Shown here one piece after another: positions 17,670 through 26,528 of a stretch of DNA of 64,000 nucleotides; the stretch's first letter is position 1, and the number at the start of each line of letters is the position of its first letter. Position numbers and translations under genes: made by a program. The stretch covers positions 1 to 64,000 of the forward strand of contig JARBTX010000007.1 in assembly GCA_029239975.1 (NCBI GenBank), in the 5' to 3' direction. Source of the DNA: Anaerocolumna sp. (lineage in GTDB: Bacteria; Bacillota; Clostridia; Lachnospirales; Lachnospiraceae). A model generated the notes under the pieces. That model was not told the origin of the DNA. It worked only from the letters and a program-made list of their open reading frames with translations, and searched no databases.

Positions 17670-19040
17670 TTATTTTGTTGACTCTAGAGTGGCTTTGATA
17701 TTACTATCCATCTGGTCTTTGGTTAACATACCAGGAGCATAACCTACAATATTTCCATCTTTGTTAATAAAGAATGTAGTTGGAAATGCATTAATATAAT
17801 AACTATTTAGTATTTCTCCTGTTTCATCAAATACCACTGGAAAAGTGTACTCATTATCATCTAAGAACTTTATAATGGTTTCTTTATCTTCATCTTGGTT
17901 ATTAGGATAGTTATCGCTACTTGGATTAGCTACTCCAAGAATAATTACATCTTCTGAATTTTCACCAAATTGTTCGTAAAGCTCTTGAATATCTGGCATT
18001 TCTCTTTGACAAGGTCCACACCAAGTTGCCCAAAAGTTTAAGAATATTACTTTTCCTTTATAATCCGAAAGAGTATGAGTATTACCATATTGATCTGTAA
18101 GGGTAAAATCAATAATTGGAATTACATTTGATTCTGTATTGTCTTCTTCATTTGTAGCTTCATTGTCTTGTTTCGCTTCGTTATCTACAGAATTACTGTC
18201 TTCACTTGGCAAGTCGTTTGTAGTCTCGTCCTCTGTACTTGTGTCATCCTTCTGATTATCCGTACTAGTTGCATTATTTGTATTTTCAGTATTATTACTT
18301 TGTTTTGTACTGTAAAAATTAAGATAACTTGATATTCCATTCATCCAGCCTGTGAATGTCATAATACCAATTACTATTAAAATAATTCCACCAATTTTTA
18401 TTGTATACTTTACTAAATTCTGTCTTGCTTTTAAGAATGACAATACTGCTGTTGTAAATAAACCCAAAGCTAAGAATGGTATTACAAAACCTAGAGTATA
18501 AATAAGTACAAGAGCATAGGATAGGTTAACATTTTTTGCCCCGGATGCTAAAATTAATACAGATGATAATGCCGGACCAATACAAGGAGTCCACGCAAAA
18601 CTAAATGTAAAACCCATAATAAAAGCTAAAATTGGATTCATATTTTTATCGGCTATATTAAGATGAAATTTTCTCTCTTTTTGCAAAAATCCAAGATCAA
18701 ATATACCTAGTTGAAACAGACCCAAGACAACGATAATAATACCACCAATTCTGGTAAATAATATTTGATTTTCACGAAAGAAATTACCCGCAGTAGAAAA
18801 AGCCATTCCTAATACAAAAAAGGCAAAGGAAATTCCTAGTACAAAAAATACCGTATGAAAGAAAACCTTTTTTCTTATATATACGATGGTTCCATCTTCC
18901 TTTGTTATTTTTGCATTACCAGCCAAATAACTCATATAGATTGGTATCAATGGTATTACACAAGGAGAAAAAAATGATATAATGCCTTCTATAAATATTA
19001 ATAAAAAATTTAGCCCATGTGTATTAAATAAGTCATTCAT
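17670..19040 (-). CDS. CcdA-TlpA fusion: membrane thiol transporter with extracytoplasmic thioredoxin domain
   Basis: Predicted to carry reducing power across the membrane to an attached outside thioredoxin. The 456-aa protein has an N-terminal CcdA/DsbD-type six-helix domain (about 1-240) with the paired cysteine helices FFSPCVIPLIP and FAWTPCIGPAL. An acidic N/T/D/E linker (about 245-315) follows, then a TlpA/ResA-type domain with FLNFWATWCGPCQREMP. The frame runs open to 19151, but residues before Met 19040 are not CcdA-like and the RBS there serves an 8-codon ORF whose stop overlaps this ATG. No cytochrome c genes lie nearby, so protein disulfide or peroxide reduction is as likely as cytochrome maturation. 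Confidence 0.88.
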   Translation of the reverse strand: MNDLFNTHGLNFLLIFIEGIISFFSPCVIPLIPIYMSYLAGNAKITKEDGTIVYIRKKVFFHTVFFVLGISFAFFVLGMAFSTAGNFFRENQILFTRIGGIIIVVLGLFQLGIFDLGFLQKERKFHLNIADKNMNPILAFIMGFTFSFAWTPCIGPALSSVLILASGAKNVNLSYALVLIYTLGFVIPFLALGLFTTAVLSFLKARQNLVKYTIKIGGIILIVIGIMTFTGWMNGISSYLNFYSTKQSNNTENTNNATSTDNQKDDTSTEDETTNDLPSEDSNSVDNEAKQDNEATNEEDNTESNVIPIIDFTLTDQYGNTHTLSDYKGKVIFLNFWATWCGPCQREMPDIQELYEQFGENSEDVIILGVANPSSDNYPNNQDEDKETIIKFLDDNEYTFPVVFDETGEILNSYYINAFPTTFFINKDGNIVGYAPGMLTKDQMDSNIKATLESTK

Positions 19041-19066
19041 TATATTACATCGTATGAAAAAATCAT
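19040..19066 (-). CDS. Eight-codon leader ORF before the CcdA-TlpA gene
   Basis: A strong site GAAAGGAGAGT is followed by ATG and the peptide MIFSYDVI, whose stop TAA overlaps the ATG of the downstream gene (TAATG). The main gene has no ribosome site of its own at the right distance, so translation by reinitiation from this mini-ORF is inferred. It may instead be a spurious start. Confidence 0.45.
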   Translation of the reverse strand: MIFSYDVI

Positions 19067-19355
19067 ACTCTCCTTTCGTTATTATATCTTTTTTGGCAAA
19101 TACGAAACTATAAAATTTATCAAATTGATATACGTTACTGTAATTAACCATATAATATAACTTAATAGTATCAGTGTATGTTTCTTAAGTCAATTTATAA
19201 TAATTTTTATGTGACTAAGTAACATTTGTTCCATTATAATTAATTATTACAAATAGAATTTCTATACAATAAATAAATGCAAAAGAGAATGGTTAGAAGA
19301 ATTAACACATAAGATAGGAAAAGAAGTATATTCAAGTATTTAATAAAAACTTAAG
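19067..19355. other. Divergent intergenic region, no gene seen
   Basis: A+T-rich spacer between the CcdA-TlpA gene (-) and the DUF885 lipoprotein gene (+). On the minus strand a TATAAT-like box lies just before the GAAAGGAGAG site. The open minus-strand frame from 19151 has no ribosome site and is not thought to be coding. Confidence 0.4.
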
Positions 19356-19384
19356 TTGACAATCTTGGAAAAAAAAGATATGTT
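19356..19384 (+). promoter_or_regulatory. Promoter of the DUF885 lipoprotein gene
   Basis: TTGACA (19356) and TATGTT (19379) are separated by 17 bases, placing a transcript start about 58 bases before the ATG. Confidence 0.6.
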
Positions 19385-19448
19385 GCTTATATTGGTTCGT
19401 TACAAAAGAGGGGAAACGTTTAGCTTGTTTAAAATAAGGAGGAAATAT

Positions 19449-21203
19449 ATGAAACGAAATAAAAAATACTTTGTTTTTACTTTTTTATTATTAATACTTA
19501 CTCTTACAACTCTAGGTTGCTCTATTAAAAATAGTAAAAATAACAACCCTGAGGATTTCGATAAATTTTTAGATAAAATATTTACAACAGAGGTGCAACG
19601 AGATTCTATCACATTAAATTATTCCTTGGCTAACCCAGAAGCTTATGGTATTACCGAACCAAAAACTACATTTGGTCATTATTCTGTAGAACATATACAA
19701 GATTTACTGGCAGCTTCTGAAAACTACTTAGCGGGCTTAAAGAAATTTGATTATGATGCTCTATCCGAATCTCAGCAGCTTTCTTATGACATAGTAAAAG
19801 AAGATCTAGAATTAGAATTAAAATCAGGAGACTTTATCTTATATAATGAAAGCCTTGGCCCTACAACTGGAATTCAAGCACAACTTCCAGTATTACTTGC
19901 CGAATACAATTTCTATAAAAAAGAAGATATTAATACATATTTAAAACTTTTACCGTTAGTATATGATTACTTTAATGAAATCTGCGAATTCGAAAAAGAA
20001 AAATCGAAAGCTGGCTTATTTATGAGTGATAAGGTAGCAGACAATATAATTGATCAGTGTGATGAATTTATTAATAATAAAAATACAAATTATTTAATAG
20101 AAATATTTAATGATAAAATATCTGAGTTTGAAGGATTATCGGACAATGAAATAAAGGCATATAAAAAAGAAAATAAAGAAGCAGTAATAAATAAAGTTAT
20201 ACCTGCTTATGAATTGTTAATGACTACCTTATCTGATTTAAAAGGTACAGGGAAAAATAATGGTGGCTTAAGCAATTTTGAAAAAGGAAAAGAGTATTAT
20301 GAGTATTTATTAGCTGCGAATACAGGTTCTAGTAAACCAGTATCTGAACTTAAAAAAATGCTTGATGACACGATATCTAAAAACATTGCAAAAATGAATT
20401 CTATTATGTCAAAGAATACAGATGTTTATGAAACAGCAATGGATTTAAAGTTCCCATTAACTGATCCATCTGAGATTATTAACTATTTAAGAACAGCAAT
20501 AAAGGATGATTTTCCTGCCTGCCCAGATGTAAATTGCTCGATTAAATATGTGCATGAATCCTTACAAGATCATTTAAGTCCCGCTATGTATTTAATACCT
20601 GCTATTGATAAATACAACGAGAATATCATCTATATTAATAATAATCCTGATTATGATTTATCCACCATTTTTACAACAATTGCACATGAAGGTTACCCAG
20701 GCCACTTGTACCAATCTGTTTATTTTAGAAACTTAAAACCAGCTGCCATCAGAAATCTTTTGAGTTTTGGTGGTTATGTAGAAGGTTGGGCAACTTATGT
20801 GGAATACTACTCTTATCATATGGCAGGATTTAAAAAGAATGTAGCCGATTTCATGGAAGCTAGCATGGCGGCAAATATGGCTTTATATTGCAGACTAGAT
20901 ATAGGAATAAACTATGATGGTTGGACATTATCCGATACTGCTAATTATCTAAAAGGATTTCAAATAAAAGATGAATCAACCATTAAAGTTTTATACACAA
21001 CAATGATTGAAGAACCTGCTCTTTATCCACAATACGGAATTGGTTATCTTGAAATAATGAATTTGAAAAACACAGCACAAGAAGAATTAGGAGATGATTT
21101 TGTTATAAAAGATTTTCATCAATTCCTATTAGATATAGGTCCTGCTCAATTTGATATAATTGCCAAACGATTAGACAAGTGGATTACTGAACAAAAAAAC
21201 TAA
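19449..21203 (+). CDS. DUF885 family lipoprotein, putative metallopeptidase
   Basis: Predicted cell-surface lipoprotein of the DUF885 group, thought to be zinc peptidases. The 584-aa protein has a basic, hydrophobic signal with lipobox LTTLGC (Cys24 lipidated). The candidate zinc motif is AHEGYPGH near residue 415, followed by FGGYVEGWATYVEYYS with the third ligand Glu. RBS AAGGAGGAA fits ATG 19449; the frame opens earlier without a site. Monocistronic with its own promoter and terminator. The substrate is unknown. Confidence 0.85.
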   Translation: MKRNKKYFVFTFLLLILTLTTLGCSIKNSKNNNPEDFDKFLDKIFTTEVQRDSITLNYSLANPEAYGITEPKTTFGHYSVEHIQDLLAASENYLAGLKKFDYDALSESQQLSYDIVKEDLELELKSGDFILYNESLGPTTGIQAQLPVLLAEYNFYKKEDINTYLKLLPLVYDYFNEICEFEKEKSKAGLFMSDKVADNIIDQCDEFINNKNTNYLIEIFNDKISEFEGLSDNEIKAYKKENKEAVINKVIPAYELLMTTLSDLKGTGKNNGGLSNFEKGKEYYEYLLAANTGSSKPVSELKKMLDDTISKNIAKMNSIMSKNTDVYETAMDLKFPLTDPSEIINYLRTAIKDDFPACPDVNCSIKYVHESLQDHLSPAMYLIPAIDKYNENIIYINNNPDYDLSTIFTTIAHEGYPGHLYQSVYFRNLKPAAIRNLLSFGGYVEGWATYVEYYSYHMAGFKKNVADFMEASMAANMALYCRLDIGINYDGWTLSDTANYLKGFQIKDESTIKVLYTTMIEEPALYPQYGIGYLEIMNLKNTAQEELGDDFVIKDFHQFLLDIGPAQFDIIAKRLDKWITEQKN

Positions 21204-21275
21204 GGAATTAACAATTTAGTATAAAGTAATTCAAAATAATAAAAGTATTTATAATTAAATAATACATTATAAAAT

Positions 21276-21313
21276 AAGTTCCCGAAAAATAGCATATGAT
21301 TTTTTGGGAACTT
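21276..21313 (+). terminator. Terminator of the DUF885 gene
   Basis: AAGTTCCCGAAAAA pairs with TTTTTTGGGAACTT (one G-T wobble) around a 10-base loop, followed by TTCCC. Confidence 0.85.
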
Positions 21314-21384
21314 TTCCCATTTCTATTGACCTTTACATTTCTAAGTCCTATACTTAAAGTGGTGTACATTTGTTACATCGTGAC

Positions 21385-21418
21385 TTATCAATAAAGTAAT
21401 TTCTTAATTTATTGATAA
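21385..21418 (+). promoter_or_regulatory. Inverted repeat upstream of pckA
   Basis: TTATCAATAAA and TTTATTGATAA form a perfect 11-bp inverted repeat with a 12-base gap, ending 35 bases before pckA. It may be an operator or a 5'-UTR hairpin. No regulator is assigned. Confidence 0.5.
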
Positions 21419-21452
21419 ATTACATAAAACTATAGTATAGGAGGAAGTCATA

Positions 21453-23108
21453 ATGTCAACAAAAGCTTATTTTAAACGCAGTGAAATTGGTGCAGGTAAA
21501 CCAGGCTTTTCCACAACCCGGTCCATTATTGAAGCAGCTTTCTATGGTAACAATGTAATTAAAGTCAACACTCTTAAAGAAGCATATGAACTAGCAAAAA
21601 ACTCCCCGGGAACAGTAATTACAGATATGCCAGTCTATCGTGGTGAAGAATTTGGACTTGAAAAAGATGCTAAGGTTTTACTATTCAATGATGGTTATGT
21701 AACTGGACGTTGTGCTGCAGCAAGGAATGTTTCCGGTGAACCTGGTGTTAACTGTACAGATTTGGATCAAAAACTTATGAACGCTATATATGATACAAGA
21801 TATTCAACTTTGTATCATGCAGAAGTTTATATAGGTCTCGATCCAGAATTTATGGTTAAAGCCCATCTTCTAATTCCAAAAGGTGAAGAAAATATTCTTT
21901 ACTCTTGGATGTTAAATTTCCAATACATGTCTGATAATTACGTATTAATGTACAAAAATTCTAAACCAATTTCTAATGAAGCAGATATCTATATCATCTC
22001 TAATCCACAATGGAAACATCCAGAACATCCCCTTGGACTTACATACTTTAATACCGATACAAACTGTGCAGCTTTGCTCGGAATGAGATATTTTGGAGAA
22101 CATAAAAAAGGCACACTAACAATTGCATGGGCAATTGCGAATCGTAATGGCTATGCTTCTTGTCATGGTGGTCAAAAGAGATATAATCTAGAAAGCGGAA
22201 ACACCTTTGTTGCCTCTGTATTTGGATTATCAGGTTCTGGTAAATCTACTATTACACATGCAAAGCATAGCGGAAAGTACAATGTCACAGTATTACATGA
22301 TGATGCATTTATCATCAATACAGAGACTGGTTCTTCTATTGCCCTTGAACCTACTTATTTTGATAAAACTCAAGATTATCCAACAGATTGTGAAGATAAC
22401 AAATATCTTTTGACTGCTCAAAACTGTTCGGCTACCTTAGACGAAGATGGTAAAGTAGTACTTGTAACAGAAGATATACGTAATGGTAATGGACGTGCAA
22501 TTAAATCAAAACTTTGGTCACCAAATCGTGTTGATCGCATTGATGAACCAGTGAATGCAATCTTTTGGATTATGAAAGATCCGACACTTCCTCCAATCGT
22601 TAAATTAAAAGGTGCTGCTCTTGCATCTGTTATGGGTGCAACTCTAGCAACCAAACGTACAACTGCTGAAAGACTTGCTCCTGGTGTTGATCCAAATGCA
22701 TTAGTCGTAGAACCTTATGCTAATCCATTTAGAACATATCCTTTAGTAAATGATTACGAAAAATTCAAAAAACTAGTAGAAAAAAGAAATGTGGACTGCT
22801 ACATAATCAATACTGGAGATTTCTGTGGTAAAAAAGTTAAACCAGCAGATACCTTAGGTATCTTAGAAACTATCGTGGAAGGCAAAGCAAATTTTAAGCC
22901 TTGGGGTCCATTTAAAGAAATCGATATCATGGAATGGGATGGTTTCATTCCTAATTTAGACGATCCAAACTATAAACAACAATTAATTGCCAGAATGAAC
23001 GATAGAGTAAAATTTGTGGAATCCAGAAGTGAATTTAAAGGTGGTTATGATAAACTTCCGGAAGAAGCTCTTATGGCATTAAAGCAAGTTGTAGCTGAAT
23101 TGGCTTAA
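21453..23108 (+). CDS. pckA: Phosphoenolpyruvate carboxykinase (ATP)
   Basis: Interconverts oxaloacetate plus ATP with PEP, CO2 and ADP. In fermenting anaerobes it often runs toward oxaloacetate and saves ATP. The 551-aa protein has the P-loop GLSGSGKST (258-266) and the downstream LHDDAF metal site that define the ATP-dependent family, plus RTTAERLAPG near the C-terminus. AGGAGG precedes the ATG. Monocistronic between two terminators, with an inverted repeat in its leader. Confidence 0.95.
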   Translation: MSTKAYFKRSEIGAGKPGFSTTRSIIEAAFYGNNVIKVNTLKEAYELAKNSPGTVITDMPVYRGEEFGLEKDAKVLLFNDGYVTGRCAAARNVSGEPGVNCTDLDQKLMNAIYDTRYSTLYHAEVYIGLDPEFMVKAHLLIPKGEENILYSWMLNFQYMSDNYVLMYKNSKPISNEADIYIISNPQWKHPEHPLGLTYFNTDTNCAALLGMRYFGEHKKGTLTIAWAIANRNGYASCHGGQKRYNLESGNTFVASVFGLSGSGKSTITHAKHSGKYNVTVLHDDAFIINTETGSSIALEPTYFDKTQDYPTDCEDNKYLLTAQNCSATLDEDGKVVLVTEDIRNGNGRAIKSKLWSPNRVDRIDEPVNAIFWIMKDPTLPPIVKLKGAALASVMGATLATKRTTAERLAPGVDPNALVVEPYANPFRTYPLVNDYEKFKKLVEKRNVDCYIINTGDFCGKKVKPADTLGILETIVEGKANFKPWGPFKEIDIMEWDGFIPNLDDPNYKQQLIARMNDRVKFVESRSEFKGGYDKLPEEALMALKQVVAELA

Positions 23109-23141
23109 TCTTTTTCTTATACTAAAATTTAATATTTTATA

Positions 23142-23205
23142 TTAGGGCTATTAGGTTGTCTATATTAATTGTACTTACAATTGTTAAGAATCCTAATTGC
23201 CCTAA
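23142..23205. terminator. Terminator between pckA and the ABC exporter
   Basis: TTAGGGCTATTAGG pairs with CCTAATTGCCCTAA; an inner stem AATTGT/ACAATT lies in the loop. It is followed by TTTTATTTTA and lies between convergent genes. Confidence 0.75.
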
Positions 23206-23254
23206 TTTTATTTTAGTAGTTCATAAAAGCCATACATTTATAAATAAGTATTTA

Positions 23255-24031
23255 TCAGGATCCCGTAGATTTATAATGTTTAATACCAACTTTCCAAATA
23301 AAATAACAAGGTATTAAAAAAAGACAAGCTAATAGTGGTAAATACATATACCATTCTTTTGCATTCTTATCCAAAATATATAATAAAGGATAATATTGAA
23401 CCAATGCATAAGGTACTACAATAGTACAAAATAGAATTACTTTTTTACCATATACACTAAACGGATATTTTCCATATTCTCTTACTCCATCGGTTAGTAC
23501 ATTCATAAATTCTAATCCCTCTGTGGTAAAAAAACATAACGCGGCATAAATAATAAATATCCCCGTAAATGTAAGTGTTCCTCCAATAATCATAAACAAT
23601 ATAGTTAACACCTTTTTATAATTCCAAACCACGTTACTATTATTAATACCGTAGATAAACATTATAATTGCTTGAATCATACGTGCGAATCTAGTGAACT
23701 CAATTTTGCTTCCTAGTACTTGAAGTATTTCATTTTGTGGTCTTACCATAATTCGATCAAATTCACCATTGCTTATAGTAGATGAGAACGTATCAAAGCC
23801 TCTACCAAAACATTCTGCTAGGGAAAATTCAATTAACACTATAGAAAAACATAGTAATATCTCACTATAGGAAAACCCTTTTACCGAATGGAATCTCATA
23901 AACATAAAATAAACTCCAAGAAACACATTAAAAGAGACTAAGAACTGTCCAATAGCTGTTAATAAAAATGACATTTTATATTGCATAACACTTTTTAAAT
24001 GAATTGAAAAATATCTTAAATATATTTTCAC
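23255..24031 (-). CDS. ABC-2 type exporter permease (COG3694-like)
   Basis: Membrane subunit of an uncharacterised ABC exporter. The 258-aa protein begins MKIYLRYFSIHLKSVMQYK and shows six hydrophobic segments, with FDRIMVRPQNEILQVLGSKIEF between the early helices, typical of this family. The start is GTG 24031, seven bases after GGAGGG; upstream in-frame residues come from a shared initiation block. Last gene of a three-gene operon with a second permease and an ATPase (COG4586/4587/3694 set). The substrate is unknown. Confidence 0.82.
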   Translation of the reverse strand: MKIYLRYFSIHLKSVMQYKMSFLLTAIGQFLVSFNVFLGVYFMFMRFHSVKGFSYSEILLCFSIVLIEFSLAECFGRGFDTFSSTISNGEFDRIMVRPQNEILQVLGSKIEFTRFARMIQAIIMFIYGINNSNVVWNYKKVLTILFMIIGGTLTFTGIFIIYAALCFFTTEGLEFMNVLTDGVREYGKYPFSVYGKKVILFCTIVVPYALVQYYPLLYILDKNAKEWYMYLPLLACLFLIPCYFIWKVGIKHYKSTGS

Positions 24032-24061
24032 ACTAACCCTCCATTCTACCAAAACACCTGT

Positions 24062-24110
24062 AATTTGGGCTACGCCCAATTTAAAATGAATTATACATAA
24101 TTCATTTTAA
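24062..24110 (-). other. Two stem-loops between the permease genes
   Basis: TTAAAATGAATTA/TAATTCATTTTAA is a perfect 13-bp stem with a 4-base loop (24081-24110) that includes the upstream stop codon. It is followed at once by a GGGC-TAC-GCCC hairpin (24062-24082). They fill the gap inside the operon and could set mRNA stability or the ratio of the two permeases. Confidence 0.65.
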
Positions 24111-24910
24111 CCGCCTTGAACTACTACCCTTTTAAGAGCTTTATGCAGTAAACTCTTCCCTATAAAAGTTAAAACCAAAAACCAAAATATCTGAAGACCT
24201 ACTGTATAGTAGATATCAAAACCTGTAATGTTCCCACTATAGATTCGAAGTGGAACATTTTGCATGGAAGCAAAGGGTAATAATTCGAAAACTTGTCTTA
24301 TTCCATTTGGTAAAAAAGGTATGGGAATTACAGATCCTGCAAAAAATTCAACAAGGGAAACTGCAATAATACGAACTCCCAAAGGAGAAATAGTAAAAAA
24401 GGTAACAATATAAATTAACATACAAAAAGCTACTACAACTAAAAATCCTAAGATCATGGTGATTATAAACCATACTGTAGAAAGTACATTCTTCGGTAAG
24501 GTTAATCCATATGGTTTTGGCAAAAAGCTAGCAAAAAGTAATATAGGCATGCAACGTAGTACAGCTCTAGATAGGCGATTAGCCATGCTTCTCATAAACC
24601 ACATATTATATAAGTTAATCGGTCTGCATAGTTCATATGCTATATTCCCATTTTGAATACTATCAAATATTTCATTTTCTAAAAACCAGGTCATAAATAA
24701 AGCTAGAAATGCTTGCTGCATCCAGATATATGAAGACAAGGCAGTAAATGACATTGGAAAAGCACCAGCATCTGCTTCATAAAATGCCTTAAACAATAAT
24801 ATTTCTAACGCACCCCATGTAAATTGGGTCACAATTCCTGCAATAGCTGCTGCTCGGTATTGTAGTCCATTAATAAAACGAAGGCGAAAGAAGGATACGT
24901 ATTTTTTCAT
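24107..24910 (-). CDS. ABC-2 type exporter permease (COG4587-like)
   Basis: The 267-aa partner permease, with a short basic N-terminus and about six membrane segments. YELCRPINLYNMWFMRSMANRL follows helix 2, matching the conserved loop of COG4587, and LPFASMQNVPLRIYSG lies before the last helix. The frame opens at 24970, but GGAGAG sits seven bases before ATG 24910. Both permeases are needed to form the channel with the ATPase encoded upstream. Confidence 0.82.
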   Translation of the reverse strand: MKKYVSFFRLRFINGLQYRAAAIAGIVTQFTWGALEILLFKAFYEADAGAFPMSFTALSSYIWMQQAFLALFMTWFLENEIFDSIQNGNIAYELCRPINLYNMWFMRSMANRLSRAVLRCMPILLFASFLPKPYGLTLPKNVLSTVWFIITMILGFLVVVAFCMLIYIVTFFTISPLGVRIIAVSLVEFFAGSVIPIPFLPNGIRQVFELLPFASMQNVPLRIYSGNITGFDIYYTVGLQIFWFLVLTFIGKSLLHKALKRVVVQGG

Positions 24911-24996
24911 AAAAACTCTCCATTCTGTCATGTGAAACACTTGAAGTTTCCACACTATTCTCTTTCTCATTTCACTCTTTCATAATATTTAAAGAA

Positions 24997-26001
24997 TTAA
25001 ATCTCATATTGTTGATAGAGTTTCACTACGACCTCGTCTATGGATGCACCTGTTACCACTATATCCTTTATATCAACTTGTTTTGTTAAACTTGCAATTA
25101 CATCTGATATCGGAATAGCCTCTGTATCTATATTAATTTCAGCATGTCCATTGGTAATAATACCTTGTTCGTCTGTACGGTATGTATTATTTATAAAGCT
25201 CATACCATCTAAAAGACCAATGTGTCCGCCTACATATTCGATGGTTAACGTTCTATAACCACCAAACTGATTTTTCATATCGTTTAAGTTTCCATCCATT
25301 AGGATTTTACCTTTACCGATTAAAATAATTCGTTTTGTTAAAGCTTCAATATCTTGCATATCATGGGTAGTTAAAATAACCGTTGTATTATGATACTTAT
25401 TAATATCTATTATAAAATCCCTTACTGCAATTTTTGAAACTGCATCTAAACCTATGGTTGGTTCATCTAAAAATAATATTTTAGGATTATGTAAAAGAGA
25501 TGCAGCAATTTCACATCGCATTCTTTGACCAAGGGATAACTGTCTAGCTGGTGTTCTAATTATGTCCCCTAGATTTAATAACGTAATTAATTCATCTAAT
25601 TTGTCTTTGTATTCTAGATTGGGCACCTTATAAATATCCCTTAATAATTCAAAAGAATCTATTACTGGTACATCCCACCATAATTGAGACCGTTGACCAA
25701 ATACCACCCCTATGTCCTTTACATGTTCAATCCGATTCTTCCATGGGGTTCTACCATTAATTTCACAGGTACCACTGTCTGGAGTTAAGATACCACTCAA
25801 AACCTTTATGGTGCTACTCTTTCCGGCACCATTAGGACCGATATAGCCAACCATTTCTCCATCAGGTATGGAAAAAGAGATATCGTTAAGTGCCAATATT
25901 TTTTCATACCTTTTGTTAAATAATGCTCGAAAAGCTGCGGACAGACCTGGGTTACGACTTGCAACCTGAAAGGTCTTACTAATGTGTTCCACTTTAATCA
26001 T
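24997..26001 (-). CDS. ABC exporter ATPase (COG4586-like)
   Basis: ATPase subunit driving the two permeases downstream. The 334-aa protein has Walker A GPNGAGKSS, LSLGQRMRCEIAASLLHNP as the signature, FLDEPTIGLD and TTHDMQDIE. The N-terminus includes a short insertion typical of the COG4586 group, and about 90 residues follow the ATPase core. AGGAGGAA precedes the ATG. First gene of the operon. A palindromic site lies 48 bases upstream. Confidence 0.9.
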   Translation of the reverse strand: MIKVEHISKTFQVASRNPGLSAAFRALFNKRYEKILALNDISFSIPDGEMVGYIGPNGAGKSSTIKVLSGILTPDSGTCEINGRTPWKNRIEHVKDIGVVFGQRSQLWWDVPVIDSFELLRDIYKVPNLEYKDKLDELITLLNLGDIIRTPARQLSLGQRMRCEIAASLLHNPKILFLDEPTIGLDAVSKIAVRDFIIDINKYHNTTVILTTHDMQDIEALTKRIILIGKGKILMDGNLNDMKNQFGGYRTLTIEYVGGHIGLLDGMSFINNTYRTDEQGIITNGHAEINIDTEAIPISDVIASLTKQVDIKDIVVTGASIDEVVVKLYQQYEI

Positions 26002-26048
26002 TTTTAAATTCCTCCTGGTAGTAATATTTGTTTGAAATCAATTCTAAA

Positions 26049-26066
26049 GCAGTTAACTTTAACTGC
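26049..26066 (-). promoter_or_regulatory. Operator-like palindrome before the ABC exporter
   Basis: GCAGTTAACTTTAACTGC is a perfect 8+8 inverted repeat with a 2-base centre. Close by are two copies of TTGCCAAG (26092 and 26116), the second part of a 7-bp hairpin TTCTTGG/CCAAGAA. Together they look like regulator sites in the exporter leader; no regulator is assigned. Confidence 0.45.
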
Positions 26067-26234
26067 AAAGAGAACTATATTTCTAAATATCTTGCCAAGT
26101 TGTATTTCTTGGATTTTGCCAAGAATAATATGGTTTATTTTCCTTTCCATATTTTTACGCAAGGAATTCATTATATTACAACTCTTATAGCTTGTCAATA
26201 TTATACATTTTTATAAACCAATTTAAATAGTTAC

Positions 26235-26362
26235 CACAATTATATGTAATTGATTCAATATGTAACTGATTTATCATGTAACTGATTTATCATTTAGCTC
26301 AATTATCATTTAACTTATTTATCATTTAACTTATTTATCATTTAACTTATTTATATTTAAAT
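26235..26362. repeat. Tandem array of a 16-bp unit, about eight copies
   Basis: Consecutive 16-base units, best seen as TTATTTATCATTTAAC (26315-26330 and 26331-26346, identical), with TGATTTATCATGTAAC, TGATTTATCATTTAGC and TCAATTATCATTTAAC before them and decayed units at each end. The array lies between the ABC operon and the sigma factor gene. The remaining bases of this roughly 500-base gap hold no gene. Confidence 0.85.
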
Positions 26363-26528
26363 AAATTATTTTGAATTATGAAACTATTTATCTACTCATA
26401 ACGTCTAATCTATAGAACATCATACAATCTATTTCGTTATAGAAGAAAAATTAAATGAAATAAAAAATTTCCTAAAATGAAAAATAATGAGAGTCTTATT
26501 TGTATTATTAGTGAAAGGAGTTGAGTTA

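Noticed and set aside
19041-19151. 37-residue N-terminal extension of the CcdA-TlpA protein
   Set aside because: No ribosome site at 19151, residues are not CcdA-like, and the strong ribosome site downstream would lie inside the frame.
26235-26362. CRISPR array
   Set aside because: The units are directly adjacent with no unique spacers and no cas genes are present.
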